From Paenibacillus borealis (GTDB lineage Bacteria > Bacillota > Bacilli > Paenibacillales > Paenibacillaceae): a stretch of 64,000 bases of DNA. Positions 1-8,841 of the stretch are shown here, in pieces. Position 1 is the first letter of the stretch. The number at the start of each line of letters is the position of its first letter. A program made the position numbers and the translations under genes. The DNA lies in NCBI RefSeq assembly GCF_000758665.1, contig NZ_CP009285.1, positions 4,898,001 to 4,962,000 of the forward strand, read 5' to 3'. Below the pieces are notes generated by a model, which was given only the letters and a program-made list of their open reading frames with translations, searched no databases and was not told where the DNA came from.

Positions 1-548
1 ATTGGAATACCCAATTTGCGAGCTTCTGCTACTGCAATACGCTCTTTACGCGGGTCAATGATGAACAGCGCGCTTGGAAGACCTTTCATGTTCTTGATAC
101 CGCCCAGGAATTTCTCAAGACGATCTTTCTCTTTGCGGAGAAGGATAACTTCTTTCTTAGGCAATACTGCGAAGGTACCGTCTTCTTCCCAAGCTTCCAA
201 TTTCTTCAGGCGGTCAATACGCTTCTGAATAGTCTGGAAGTTAGTCAGGGTACCACCCAGCCAACGTTGGTTAATGAAGAACATACCCGAACGTTCAGCT
301 TCTTCTTTAACGGAATCCTGTGCTTGTTTCTTTGTTCCTACGAATAGGATTGTGCCGTTGTCGCCAGCGACGCTCTTTACAAAGTTGTAAGCTTCCTCTA
401 CCTTTTTGACTGTTTTCTGCAAGTCAATAATGTAAATTCCGTTTCTTTCAGTGAAGATATAACGATCCATCTTTGGATTCCAACGACGAGTCTGATGACC
501 GAAGTGTACCCCAGCTTCGAGAAGCTGCTTCATGGAAATTACTGCCAT
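1..548 (-). CDS. rpsB: 30S ribosomal protein S2 (partial, 3' end outside window)
   Basis: Ribosomal protein S2 of the small subunit. The visible part is the N-terminal ~182 residues of a protein usually about 245 long; it begins [20 protein letters not shown] and contains the family signatures [16 protein letters not shown] and [12 protein letters not shown]. The start is ATG at 546-548 with an AGGAGG-type site 9-10 nt upstream. It lies just downstream of the fla/che operon, as in Bacillus (sigD-swrB-rpsB), but has its own promoter and a leader hairpin, so it is probably expressed independently as a housekeeping gene. The C-terminus lies beyond the left edge. Confidence 0.97.
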   Translation of the reverse strand, partial: MAVISMKQLLEAGVHFGHQTRRWNPKMDRYIFTERNGIYIIDLQKTVKKVEEAYNFVKSVAGDNGTILFVGTKKQAQDSVKEEAERSGMFFINQRWLGGTLTNFQTIQKRIDRLKKLEAWEEDGTFAVLPKKEVILLRKEKDRLEKFLGGIKNMKGLPSALFIIDPRKERIAVAEARKLGIP

Positions 549-608
549 CTTCACACACCTCCTAATTTTGGTTTATTGTGTGTCTCCTCCGCCGCGCGTC
601 ATCTTTCT

Positions 609-641
609 ACAAGACTTTCTTCAGAAGAAAGCACCTCTTGT
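609..641 (-). promoter_or_regulatory. Leader hairpin of rpsB
   Basis: In the rpsB 5' UTR the sequence folds as ACAAGA / TCTTGT outer arms around CTTTCTTC / GAAGAAAG inner arms. It lies between the promoter and the ribosome binding site. Ribosomal protein genes often carry autoregulatory leaders; whether this one binds S2 is inference. No U-run follows, so it is not a terminator. Confidence 0.5.
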
Positions 642-677
642 CGAAATCAACCGGCGTGTGTTTTAACACCGTCAATT

Positions 678-706
678 ACTATACCATATTAAAACATTCT
701 ATGCAA
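678..706 (-). promoter_or_regulatory. SigA-type promoter of rpsB
   Basis: On the minus strand TTGCAT (706-701) and TATAGT (683-678) are separated by 17 bp, close to the vegetative consensus. Transcription would start near 671 and give a ~120-nt leader before rpsB. Confidence 0.7.
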
Positions 707-711
707 CGATT

Positions 712-759
712 ACTGTGAAGTTATAATTTTTTATCAAAAAAAGCTTATTTCTTCACAGT
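712..759 (-). terminator. Hairpin at the end of the fla/che operon (weak terminator candidate)
   Basis: Nine-base arms ACTGTGAAG and CTTCACAGT enclose a 30-nt loop with T7 and A6 runs that could pair with each other. It straddles the stop of the last operon gene. There is no U-run after the outer stem on the minus strand, so termination is only possible, not clear. Confidence 0.3.
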
Positions 760-1380
760 GATCAGCTTGTCAATAATAGAATCCATGCTCTCGCCTTTGG
801 CAAAGCTGTAGCTGCCGTATTGGATAATCTTGTTCACTTTACGGCTGTTCGCCGTCTTAAGAAACTCTGCTTTATCTTGAATGACTCCGGCACCGGCAAG
901 CACATCAGCCGTTTGAGCGAGAGTAATTCCTGTAGGAATGCGCACAGAGATATCTCCATTGACGGCAACCGCAGGCGCTTCCGGGCTGGCTGGAGCCACA
1001 GCCCCACTGTCTGCAGCACCGCTCTCCGGCTGTACAGGCGCTGACGGCTTGCCGGGAGCTGCTGCAGCACTCGGCTCCACTGCGGCCTTAGGCGTAGCTG
1101 CCGGAGCCGGAGAAGCAGTTGCAGCCTGCTCCGCAGGTGCCGGGGACGACTCGGGTGTTCCTTGAGGAGTTCCTTCCTGGGTGTCTTCTTCCGTGTTGAC
1201 AGTCCCCTCATCAGCAGCCTGCGCATTATCCACCACAGTCAAATTGAGCCTCGCCGCTTCCTTAATCAATTGTTCTTTGGTGAGGGGAGCCGCTCCTCCG
1301 GAGATCATCAGCTGCAGCAGCAGGGCGCCGGCAATGAGCCCGACACCTAAACCGAACATAAAGAACCGGTTCCTGATCAT
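745..1380 (-). CDS. Membrane-anchored MltG/YceG-like domain protein
   Basis: A 211-residue protein. It has an N-terminal membrane segment (about residues 5-28), a long Ala/Pro/Glu-rich low-complexity stretch (about 55-140) and a C-terminal module resembling the small N-terminal LysM-like part of MltG/YceG proteins (VRIPTGITLAQTADVL...AGVIQDKAEF...YSFAKGESMDSIIDKL). The catalytic transglycosylase domain of full MltG is absent, so it is probably a cell-wall-binding or tethering protein rather than an enzyme. Its ATG overlaps the stop of the SwrB-like gene (ATGA), which indicates translational coupling. It is the last gene of the fla/che operon. The function is inferred only from the module. Confidence 0.7.
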   Translation of the reverse strand: MIRNRFFMFGLGVGLIAGALLLQLMISGGAAPLTKEQLIKEAARLNLTVVDNAQAADEGTVNTEEDTQEGTPQGTPESSPAPAEQAATASPAPAATPKAAVEPSAAAAPGKPSAPVQPESGAADSGAVAPASPEAPAVAVNGDISVRIPTGITLAQTADVLAGAGVIQDKAEFLKTANSRKVNKIIQYGSYSFAKGESMDSIIDKLITVKK

Positions 1381-1955
1381 ACCGATTCCTCCTGATGGGC
1401 CAGCTGCAGAATCAGCTGGACTTCTCCACGCTGGAGACCCGCGGTCTTGGCGATGGAATCTATCGATTTGCCTTGTTCATGCAGTTCGAACAGGCGCGGA
1501 TACCGCAGCTTTATGGAGCTGACCGGCTTTGGCTTGGCAGGCGGGGTATCAGCTTCCGCCGCAGGAGCTGCAGCAGGACTCTCCGCAGGCCGGACAGCTG
1601 AGGGCTCCCTTGTGAAGGTTGCGGCAAGCTGAAGCAGGCCTTTTTCCTCAGCCGTCAGCCGGGCATCCAGAAGCAGCAGGCTATTACTAAGCTCAGTCAC
1701 CTGCTCACGCAGTCCGCCAATCTCTTCCTGCAGGGCTGCTTTATTGCTCTGCGACTGCGCTTTGATACTGCCGACCAGCTGAAGCAGTTCCGTATTCTCA
1801 TGTTCGATATCCGCCATATACAGCTCCAGAGCAGCCTCCGTCTCCTTCAGGCTCTTCTTCTCTTCCGAGTCTTCCTTGCCAGCCTTTGCCGGCAGTCTCA
1901 GGGCATAAACGATAGCGACAGCGCCTACCAGCACGATATATACCCATGGGTCCAA
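1377..1955 (-). CDS. swrB: SwrB/YlxL-like flagellar assembly activator
   Basis: A 192-residue bitopic protein: one N-terminal membrane helix (DPWVYIVLVGAVAIVYAL), a coiled coil (about residues 25-95), an Ala/Pro linker, and a C-terminal helix-turn-helix-like tail (YPRLFELHEQGKSIDSIAKTAG) typical of the DUF6115/SwrB group. B. subtilis SwrB promotes maturation of the export apparatus and so activates SigD-dependent genes; the position right after sigD fits. I place the start at TTG 1955, which has AAAGGAG 9 nt upstream; an in-frame ATG at 1976 has no site. The sequence is divergent, so the name rests on architecture and location. Confidence 0.7.
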   Translation of the reverse strand: MDPWVYIVLVGAVAIVYALRLPAKAGKEDSEEKKSLKETEAALELYMADIEHENTELLQLVGSIKAQSQSNKAALQEEIGGLREQVTELSNSLLLLDARLTAEEKGLLQLAATFTREPSAVRPAESPAAAPAAEADTPPAKPKPVSSIKLRYPRLFELHEQGKSIDSIAKTAGLQRGEVQLILQLAHQEESV

Positions 1956-2019
1956 GTGTCTAATCTCCTTTACCATTCAATTCATTTGAAATCCTGCTCT
2001 TTCAATAGCTTATTCAGCC

Positions 2020-2328
2020 TCAAAGACTGAAATCTATGCGGTGTCCTTTAAAAGGATGCTCGGCATCGTGGGCAGCCTCTGGCTTCCGGGGCTTCCGCTG
2101 ATCAGCATGACCCTCCGGATGATTACCCTTGCCTCCGTCCCGGAGTGCGGATTCCGAAGATTCGTCCACCTCACTGCTGCGCATGGCGATTTCCTGGCTA
2201 TGCTTGACGTTCTGGCCTGCCAATTGCTGCTGGTCAAGCACAGGACGATGCTGCTGGCTGTTCTGAACCTTAGCCGCATCATGTGTCCGGGGCAGGGCGA
2301 TTTGCAGTTCCACTGGTTTCAGACTCAT
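2020..2328 (-). CDS. Small conserved fla/che-operon protein, function unknown
   Basis: About 102 residues, hydrophilic and Gln/His/Glu-rich. The N-terminus (MSLKPVELQIALPRTHDAA) resembles short uncharacterised proteins found beside SigD and DUF342 genes in Firmicute motility operons. No membrane segment or catalytic motif is visible. The start chosen is ATG 2328, just after GGGAGATGAGGAG; an in-frame ATG at 2346 has no ribosome binding site. It sits between the DUF342 gene and the swrB-like gene. I cannot assign a function. Confidence 0.7.
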   Translation of the reverse strand: MSLKPVELQIALPRTHDAAKVQNSQQHRPVLDQQQLAGQNVKHSQEIAMRSSEVDESSESALRDGGKGNHPEGHADQRKPRKPEAAHDAEHPFKGHRIDFSL

Positions 2329-2395
2329 ACGCTCCTCATCTCCCATAGTCCATTTAGAATCAAGGAATAGCAGGCCGCTCCCGCTGCCTGCCTGA

Positions 2396-3799
2396 TCAAA
2401 TGTACGGTGTTATCGATATATCCCCTTCACTGTAAATAAAGGAAACCCGCTCCGTTGGATCCTTAACGAATCTGGTGTACCTGCCAATAACAATCTTAGA
2501 GCCTCCATAGATCGTTTTGATGACATCTACCCGTGCTCTGCCTGTATCCTCCAGCATCCGCTCGATCTCGAGTACGCGTTCTTTGATTCTCTTTTCCTCA
2601 CGCATATGGGATTGCTTGGTCGCATTCAGCTTCACGCGGAGCGCCACCTTATCGGGGGAAAGCTGACCGTTGTTCGCCAACTGATTGAGAAGGTATAATG
2701 CCTTATTGGTCTTGTCTTCATTCTCAAGAAGGTGACGCAACTCCTGGCGCAGCTCATTAATCTCATTTCTCAGCTCGGGAACAACTCCCACCTCAACCGC
2801 TGTTGCCGTCGACATCGTATTTCCGATGGTCCGTGCCACAACTCTGTCCCCTGCCTGGACTATGCCGCCCACAATCAAACCTTTGGCGCCGTTGCAGAGC
2901 ACGTCACGGCCTGCCCGGATATTGGAATGCATAATACTTTGCGATACAATCACATCTTCACCGGCGACCACATTGCCATCCTGGATAAATGAGACTTTGA
3001 CACTTTTTCCGGCGCTTACAAGACCTTTGTTATATCCGATAATTCCGCCGGTAATTTCGATGGAACCGCCCGATATCAGCTCGGCGCCCTCCACTCCTCC
3101 AACCACACGGATATCTCCGGCGGATTTGACGGAGAAGCCGGTAAGAACATTGCCGCGAATGACAACCGTGCCGACAAAATCAATATTGCCTGTACTGTAA
3201 TCTACATCACCATTGACCTCATATACAGGAAATACATTGATCTTGCCCTTGTCTGTCAGCGTAACCAATCCATCTATCGCCGAATACATCGAGGTCTCTT
3301 CCTGATCCACCAGTACATTTTTGCCAACCTTGAAATGGGCTTGCTTCCCGGCTTTATAAGGAAGCTCTTCCCCGGTCACCGTCTTTCCGCTCACACCATT
3401 CTCTGCCGGAATAATCTTGGCAATAAGCTGGCCCTTCCTCACATTGTGAAGCCGGACCAGATCCTTGTAGTCAACCTTGCCATCTTCCTTCTCAAGAGGC
3501 TTACGGTCTTCTTCCAGATCAACGGTCAGTACCATCCGTCCATCCTTGCCGTTAACAGCAGGCTGACCAATTGCGATTGGCACCCTGTTCCAGAAATATT
3601 CTTCCGGGTTGCTGCAGATCCGCTGAACAATATCCCGCTGGATGCCAAATCGAATGTTGTGACTGACCAGGAAGCCTTCAAGATCTTCAATTGCACAGGA
3701 GAAATTCTCATCCTTCTTGATGAACTGGAGGTAAGCAATCCCTTTATCATCCGAAAACGTAATACTCAGGTATTGGCCCAAAACATATTGACCGATCAA
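2396..3799 (-). CDS. DUF342/FapA-family protein
   Basis: A 467-residue protein of the DUF342 (flagellar assembly protein A) family. It has an N-terminal alpha/beta region, a central right-handed beta-helix-like stretch with repeated short Gly/Val strands (about residues 190-320: GDVDYSTGNIDF, GSIEITGGIIG, AGRDVLCNGAK) and a C-terminal coiled coil (about 345-415) ending in a small beta tail. Family members occur in motility and polar-organisation loci; the biochemical role is unknown. Translation starts at TTG 3799 behind AAGGGGGAG. It lies directly downstream of sigD with a short gap. Confidence 0.85.
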   Translation of the reverse strand: MIGQYVLGQYLSITFSDDKGIAYLQFIKKDENFSCAIEDLEGFLVSHNIRFGIQRDIVQRICSNPEEYFWNRVPIAIGQPAVNGKDGRMVLTVDLEEDRKPLEKEDGKVDYKDLVRLHNVRKGQLIAKIIPAENGVSGKTVTGEELPYKAGKQAHFKVGKNVLVDQEETSMYSAIDGLVTLTDKGKINVFPVYEVNGDVDYSTGNIDFVGTVVIRGNVLTGFSVKSAGDIRVVGGVEGAELISGGSIEITGGIIGYNKGLVSAGKSVKVSFIQDGNVVAGEDVIVSQSIMHSNIRAGRDVLCNGAKGLIVGGIVQAGDRVVARTIGNTMSTATAVEVGVVPELRNEINELRQELRHLLENEDKTNKALYLLNQLANNGQLSPDKVALRVKLNATKQSHMREEKRIKERVLEIERMLEDTGRARVDVIKTIYGGSKIVIGRYTRFVKDPTERVSFIYSEGDISITPYI

Positions 3800-3829
3800 A
3801 TTCTGCTCCCCCTTGTCACCGTCGCCCGG

Positions 3830-4618
3830 TTAATCATTTTGCATAAGTAGATCACGGTTTTTCTCAAGTGTTCCTCTTAGCCGCAAAATAGCCTTCGAAT
3901 GAAGCTGTGAGATCCGCGAAGGAGAGAGTGACATCACTTCAGCGATCTCGCTCAAAGATAAATCCTCATAATATAAAAGGGACACGACGGTCCGTTCTTT
4001 CACTGTTAATTTCTCGATGCCTTTAGTCAGCGTATCACGCAGATAGAACTCATTCACTTTGCGGTCCGGATTCTTAGCCTTATCGTCCACGAGAATAGAC
4101 ATCCGTGTCTCTGACTCTTCCTCACGGATAGGATCTTCCAGTGAGCAGAGCGACATAACAGCAACATCCTGCAGCATAGTCTGAAACTCGGTTTCAGTAA
4201 TGTTCAGATACTGGCTCATTTCATCGTCACTAACGGATCTCAAATATTTCTGTTCCAGCTGCTGGTAGGCATCCTCAATTTTTTTCGCTTTTTCACGTAC
4301 CGATCTGGGAACCCAGTCACTTTGCCGCAGAGAATCAAGGATAGCTCCTCTTACCCGCCAGGAAGCATAGGTCTGAAATTGCAGTCCCCGCTTGTAGTCG
4401 AATTTCTCGATGGCATCAATCAGCCCCATCACGCCATTGCTGGCCAAATCATCTTTGGATACATTTTTGGGCAGCCCCACTGCCAGACGGCTGGACACGT
4501 AATCAACAATATGGAGATAACTCTCAATCAGCTTTTTTTTGGCCTCAGGATCACCTTGTTCTTTCCATTGTTCCCACAGTCCATCTGTTTCTGACTGAGC
4601 AGCTTTATGCTCGTTCAA
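3830..4618 (-). CDS. sigD: RNA polymerase sigma-D (FliA/WhiG family)
   Basis: A 262-residue motility sigma factor that directs RNA polymerase to late flagellar and chemotaxis promoters. Region 2 is clear (VDYVSSRLAVGLPKNV, DLASNGVMGLIDAIEKFDYKRG, FQTYASWRVRGAILDSLRQSDWVPRSVR), followed by region 3 and the region 4 helix-turn-helix (LSLSEIAEVMSLSPSRISQLHSKAI). The start is TTG 4618 (TTGAACGAGCAT) preceded by GGAAGGGTGAAAG. It is near the distal end of the fla/che operon, the same arrangement as B. subtilis, where distance from the promoter influences how many cells become motile. Confidence 0.97.
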   Translation of the reverse strand: MNEHKAAQSETDGLWEQWKEQGDPEAKKKLIESYLHIVDYVSSRLAVGLPKNVSKDDLASNGVMGLIDAIEKFDYKRGLQFQTYASWRVRGAILDSLRQSDWVPRSVREKAKKIEDAYQQLEQKYLRSVSDDEMSQYLNITETEFQTMLQDVAVMSLCSLEDPIREEESETRMSILVDDKAKNPDRKVNEFYLRDTLTKGIEKLTVKERTVVSLLYYEDLSLSEIAEVMSLSPSRISQLHSKAILRLRGTLEKNRDLLMQND

Positions 4619-4694
4619 CGGCTTTCACCCTTCCCAAAGTTTAGTCAGCGGTACCATGCGGCGCAAGATTACGGACTTTCGCCGCGGCACTCGC

Positions 4695-5111
4695 TTATTC
4701 TTCTTTCAGGTGACGAACGGCCTTGGCCAATTCTTCAGGATCTTTCATAGAGACCAGTTTTGGAGGCTGCAGAGGTGTGAATCCATCCCTGTCCGCACTT
4801 GCTGTTTCCGGTTTCGGCGTCAGCAGGTTCTTCAATTCCTGATCCTCTTCCGGCGTCTGAATATCAAGCTTGGCACCAAGTGCCTCACCATTATCTTCAA
4901 ATCCGGCTTCAAGGTCTGAAGATTCAGAGGATTTCCCAATAATAACACCCAATACCCATCTTAGAAGGAAAGCAAGCACAAACCAGATAATAAATCCATA
5001 TATTCCCCGGATCAGGCTGGTTCCAACTAAATTATGTCCGTAGTTTGTAAGAAACGTAAATAGAAATCCAATCAACCCGAGACCTGTGCTTAATAATATT
5101 TTCTTGCTCAT
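4695..5111 (-). CDS. Two-helix membrane protein in fla/che operon, unknown function
   Basis: A 138-residue protein with two predicted membrane helices in the first ~60 residues (LLSTGLGLIGFLFTFLTNYG and YGFIIWFVLAFLLRWVLGVI) and an acidic, probably cytoplasmic tail ending in KDPEELAKAVRHLKEE. It starts 2 nt after the cheD stop, with AAGGAAATATAG upstream, so it is cotranscribed with the chemotaxis genes. Similar short proteins occur between cheD and sigD in Paenibacillus-type operons; no function is known to me. Confidence 0.75.
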   Translation of the reverse strand: MSKKILLSTGLGLIGFLFTFLTNYGHNLVGTSLIRGIYGFIIWFVLAFLLRWVLGVIIGKSSESSDLEAGFEDNGEALGAKLDIQTPEEDQELKNLLTPKPETASADRDGFTPLQPPKLVSMKDPEELAKAVRHLKEE

Positions 5112-5113
5112 GG

Positions 5114-5617
5114 CTATATTTCCTTCGGGCCTTTTTGAACGCTGCGGATAAAGAGCACCCCGGTATTGCAGGCGATTTCTATCGTACGTCCATAATTGCC
5201 ACCCGTGTCCTCCGCGATCAGCGGAATGTTCAATGCGTCCAATGCTAGTTTGCAGGATTCCACATTACGAGGCCCGATCCTCATGGTGTCACTCCCCCCG
5301 GCAAATGCGAACATCTGCGAGCCTCCGGCCATCTTGGCCACAATCCGGCTCCGGACCGCCCCTAGCGCCAGCAGGCGGGATAAAAGCTCAGGCACAGCGG
5401 TATCGGCAAACTTGGCAATATTCATCTGTCCTTCCCGGGCAATATCCGACGAGGGCAGCATGACATGTGCCATGCCCGCAAGTCTTTTGCCGGGATCAAA
5501 CAGTGTCAGGCCAACACAGGAACCAAGACCGGTCGTACGGATAAGACTGTCCTGGCTGCCTATGTTAAGATCCGCCATGCCTACTTTAATAATGCTCTGT
5601 TCTTCAATCATTATCAA
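5114..5617 (-). CDS. cheD: Chemoreceptor glutamine deamidase CheD
   Basis: CheD deamidates specific glutamines in chemoreceptors and exchanges between receptors and CheC as part of the Bacillus-type adaptation system. The 167-residue protein has the catalytic core with the Cys of TGLGSCVGLTLFD, the His of GMAHVMLP, and the Thr-containing stretch later in the domain. The first codon is TTG 5617 with AGGAG 6 nt upstream; ATG 5611 is an alternative. The 5' end overlaps cheC by 14 nt, so the two products, which form a complex, are translationally coupled. Confidence 0.95.
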   Translation of the reverse strand: MIMIEEQSIIKVGMADLNIGSQDSLIRTTGLGSCVGLTLFDPGKRLAGMAHVMLPSSDIAREGQMNIAKFADTAVPELLSRLLALGAVRSRIVAKMAGGSQMFAFAGGSDTMRIGPRNVESCKLALDALNIPLIAEDTGGNYGRTIEIACNTGVLFIRSVQKGPKEI

Positions 5618-6230
5618 ACGGTACTCCTAATGCCTTGAATATTTTGGGGAATGATTCGGGATCGGGAATAAGGAAAAATTGCCCTTCAATCTCATTTTGG
5701 CCTTCCAGAAACGTCGTATCGATCAGCAGCGCATCATCACCCATCTGACCGAACTGCAGCAGCCCGTATCCAAGAATTGCCCCGGCCATATCCATAGCAA
5801 GCGCCGGTACCGTCGGATACATGGAGAGTGAGGTAAAGTCAGCCAGCGAGGAGAGGTAGGAGCCGGCAAGGATATTGCCGATTTCGCTCAATGCGGATAA
5901 CTCCATTTCACTGAGCTCTTCACCGCCTGAAATCTCAATTCCGGCAATCCGGCTGAGCAGGTTGGTCGCTGCTTCCGGAGAGAGAATGAAGAACAGGTTG
6001 CCCGGAGCTTCACCTTCAACACGCAGGAAAACTGCATAAACCAATTCCTCAGCTCCGCCGACCTTATCGGTAATCTCCTCAAAGCTGAGGAGCTGTACCT
6101 TAGGTACAGCCATATCAATCGGCTTATTGAGCAGCTGCGATAACGCGGTGGCGGCGTTGCCGGCTCCAATATTCCCGACTTCTTTCAGCACATCCATTTT
6201 GAAATCCTTGAAGTTTTTGAATAGCTCCAC
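5604..6230 (-). CDS. cheC: CheY-P phosphatase CheC
   Basis: A 208-residue CheC-type phosphatase that removes phosphate from CheY-P and is stimulated by CheD. Two pseudo-symmetric active-site helices are visible: DVLKEVGNIGAGNAATALSQ near the N-terminus and ELSALSEIGNILAGSYLSSL in the middle, each with the E..N phosphatase motif. The start is GTG 6230; the ribosome binding site GGAGGG lies within the last codons of cheW. The length is normal for the family. It lies between cheW and cheD as in B. subtilis. Confidence 0.96.
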   Translation of the reverse strand: MELFKNFKDFKMDVLKEVGNIGAGNAATALSQLLNKPIDMAVPKVQLLSFEEITDKVGGAEELVYAVFLRVEGEAPGNLFFILSPEAATNLLSRIAGIEISGGEELSEMELSALSEIGNILAGSYLSSLADFTSLSMYPTVPALAMDMAGAILGYGLLQFGQMGDDALLIDTTFLEGQNEIEGQFFLIPDPESFPKIFKALGVPFDND

Positions 6231-6233
6231 TGG

Positions 6234-6695
6234 CTAGCCCTCCAGGCTTTCCAGTTGCACGATTTCGCCCTTGTTAAGCACCTCGGACAAGTTGAGCATT
6301 ATCAACAGACGGTCTTCTCCAATTTTGGCCACCCCGTCCAGATACTTCGCTTTGATCCCGCCCACAACATCCGGTGGTATATCAATAATGTCACGGTTCA
6401 AATCAATAACATCATTCGCTGAATCGACGATGAAGCCGACTTCCATCTCATTCACATTCACTATAATGATCCGGGTCTGGTCTGTATGCTCTGCTTCCTC
6501 AATGCTGAAACGGCCGCGCAGATCAATGACGGGGATGACTACACCGCGCAGATTGATTACACCTTTGATAAACGAATAGGTCTTGGGTACGCGGGTTATC
6601 GGCATCATGCGCTCGATGGTCTGGACTTTCTCCACTTCAATGCCGTATTCTTCAGTGCCAAGCTTAAATACTATGACTTTGATATCTTCAGCCAT
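6234..6695 (-). CDS. cheW: Chemotaxis coupling protein CheW
   Basis: A 153-residue CheW adaptor that links chemoreceptors to the CheA kinase in the membrane-associated array. The single domain shows the typical start (KVIVFKLGTEEYGIEVEKVQTIE), the RVP..FIKGVINLRGVVIPVIDLR core and the C-terminal KIGEDRLLIMLNL strand. ATG 6695 is preceded by GGGAGG. It follows cheA and is nearly contiguous with cheC. Confidence 0.97.
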   Translation of the reverse strand: MAEDIKVIVFKLGTEEYGIEVEKVQTIERMMPITRVPKTYSFIKGVINLRGVVIPVIDLRGRFSIEEAEHTDQTRIIIVNVNEMEVGFIVDSANDVIDLNRDIIDIPPDVVGGIKAKYLDGVAKIGEDRLLIMLNLSEVLNKGEIVQLESLEG

Positions 6696-6722
6696 GGAAT
6701 GAACCTCCCTGTTCTATCCTGA

Positions 6723-8807
6723 TTATTTAATAAAAGCATTCGGATCAATAATAAGTGCAACTTGTCCATCACCAAGGATAGTGGCTCCGGAAATCCCCTG
6801 AACCTCAGGCAGATACTTGCCGAGATTCTTGATTACAATCTCGTTCTGCCCGATAAAGTCCTGAACCGCCAGGGCAACCAGGCGCTCTCCCTTGCGTACA
6901 ACCACAATCTCTGTCTCTTCTTCCGTGCTTTCATCATAGTCCGGAATTGAGAAGATCTTGCTAAGTGATACGAGCGGAATATGGCTGCCCCGGAATTCCA
7001 GCATTTTGTTGCCGTGAATGGTACGGATCTGAGACTGTTTCACAATGCCTGTTTCTACTATGGAAGACAGCGGAATTGCATATTTCTCTGAACCCAGGCG
7101 GACTAGCATGGCTGCGATAATCGACAGGGTCAGCGGAAGCTGAACGGAGAAATTCGTCCCTTTACCCGGTGTAGAGTAAATGGTTACGTTCCCGCCCAAT
7201 GATGAGATCTTTGCTTTTACTACATCCAGTCCGACCCCGCGGCCCGATACGTCGGAGATCACCTCTGCAGTACTGAAGCCCGGAGCGAACAGAAGCTGAT
7301 AAGCTTCATCATCTGACATCGCATTGGCCTGCTCCTGGGTAATAGCACCTTTCTTAACAGCAGACCCCAGAATCTTCTTCGGATAGATGCCTCTGCCGTC
7401 CTCTTCAATCTCGATAAAGACATGGTTGCCGCTATGGAAAGCCCGGAGGTGGACGGTCCCTGTCTCCGGCTTGCCGGCAGCGACACGGTCTGCTATGGAC
7501 TCAACACCGTGGTCTACTGCATTACGCAGTAAATGCACAAGCGGATCACCAATCTCGTCAATTACAGTACGGTCCAGCTCTGTGTCAGCGCCTGTAACGA
7601 TCAGATCCACTTTCTTGTCAAGCGATTTGGCTAGATCGCGGACCATCCGCGGGAACCGGTTAAATACGGTATCCACCGGCACCATGCGCAGCTTCATCAC
7701 TATGTTCTGCAGATCCCCGCTGACCCGGCCCATATGTTCAACCGTTTCGGTAAGGTCCCCGTTCTGCACTTCGGAAGCCAGCTGCTCCAGACGAACGCGG
7801 TCAATGAGCAGCTCACTGAACAGATTCATCAATACATCCAGACGCTCGATGTCCACGCGGATCGTCCGGGAAGGCGAAGGCGCTCCGCCAGCTCTGGCCG
7901 GAGCGGCCTTGTTCTCTTCCCTGCCATGTGCGGAAGCAGCCGGTGAAGCGTTAGAGGCAGCAGGAGCGGCCTCTAACGCCGGAGCAGGGGCAGGCGCTTC
8001 TGCGGTAGCTGCAACACTCTCCTGTCCCATCTGACGCAAGGATTCCTGATCAAGCGCTACGGCTGTAACCGTATCGATCTCCGACAAATTCAGGATCATC
8101 TTCTGAATTTCGCCGGCATCCTTTTGGGTTATGTAGTAGAGGGAGAAACCGTAATCGAATTTCTCCTGCTCTATGTCCTGAACCGAAGGGAAGGACTTGA
8201 CAACTTCTCCTGAACGCTCCAGAAGGTCGAAGACCATATATGCACGCACTGCTTTGAGCTGACAGTCTTTGCGGATGGCCACATCAACATACAGCACCTG
8301 ATGGCCTTCCTGCAGCGACTGCTCCAGCACAGAGTACTGGAATTCATCCAGATACACCTGGGCATCGGCAGCATTCCCGGCAGCGGCAGCAGTTACTTCT
8401 GCAGCGGCTCCGCCGGCAGCGGGTACCTCGCCCCGGACAATAGCCTGGAGGGAAGATACGATTGCCGAAACATCAGCCTTACCCTCGCCTCCGCCTGTGA
8501 TATCCTCAACCATGGATTCCAGAGCGTCAATACTCTTGAACAGGGTGTCAAAAATGAAATCCTGCATCCGCAGTTTATTGTTACGCACCAGATCGAGCAC
8601 GTTCTCCATTTGATGCGTAAGCGAAGCCAAATCCTCAAAACCCATTGTAGCCGCCATACCTTTCAAGGTATGGGCAGAGCGGAAAATTACCTGGACAATA
8701 CTCAGATCTTCAGGATTTGCTTCCAGCCCCATCATGCTTTCGTTCAATGACTGCAGATGATCATTTGACTCATCAATAAACATGGATAAATATTGGTTCA
8801 TGTCCAC
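6723..8807 (-). CDS. cheA: Chemotaxis histidine kinase CheA
   Basis: A 694-residue sensor kinase that autophosphorylates and passes phosphate to CheY and CheB. Domains in order: HPt with the phosphoryl His at residue 46 (FRSAHTLKG), a P2 CheY-binding domain (about 180-260), an Ala/Pro linker, dimerisation helices (RTIRVDIERLDVLMNLFSEL), an HATPase domain (N box LLRNAVDHGVE, G1 EDGRGI, G2 GRGVGLDVVK) and a CheW-like regulatory domain. I place the start at GTG 8807 (VDMNQYL, as in B. subtilis MDMNQYL), with GGAGG 9 nt upstream. The reading frame extends further upstream without a good start. Confidence 0.97.
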   Translation of the reverse strand: MDMNQYLSMFIDESNDHLQSLNESMMGLEANPEDLSIVQVIFRSAHTLKGMAATMGFEDLASLTHQMENVLDLVRNNKLRMQDFIFDTLFKSIDALESMVEDITGGGEGKADVSAIVSSLQAIVRGEVPAAGGAAAEVTAAAAGNAADAQVYLDEFQYSVLEQSLQEGHQVLYVDVAIRKDCQLKAVRAYMVFDLLERSGEVVKSFPSVQDIEQEKFDYGFSLYYITQKDAGEIQKMILNLSEIDTVTAVALDQESLRQMGQESVAATAEAPAPAPALEAAPAASNASPAASAHGREENKAAPARAGGAPSPSRTIRVDIERLDVLMNLFSELLIDRVRLEQLASEVQNGDLTETVEHMGRVSGDLQNIVMKLRMVPVDTVFNRFPRMVRDLAKSLDKKVDLIVTGADTELDRTVIDEIGDPLVHLLRNAVDHGVESIADRVAAGKPETGTVHLRAFHSGNHVFIEIEEDGRGIYPKKILGSAVKKGAITQEQANAMSDDEAYQLLFAPGFSTAEVISDVSGRGVGLDVVKAKISSLGGNVTIYSTPGKGTNFSVQLPLTLSIIAAMLVRLGSEKYAIPLSSIVETGIVKQSQIRTIHGNKMLEFRGSHIPLVSLSKIFSIPDYDESTEEETEIVVVRKGERLVALAVQDFIGQNEIVIKNLGKYLPEVQGISGATILGDGQVALIIDPNAFIK

Positions 8808-8841
8808 TAACGAGCACCTCCCCTTCGAGTTCGCTTTTCCT

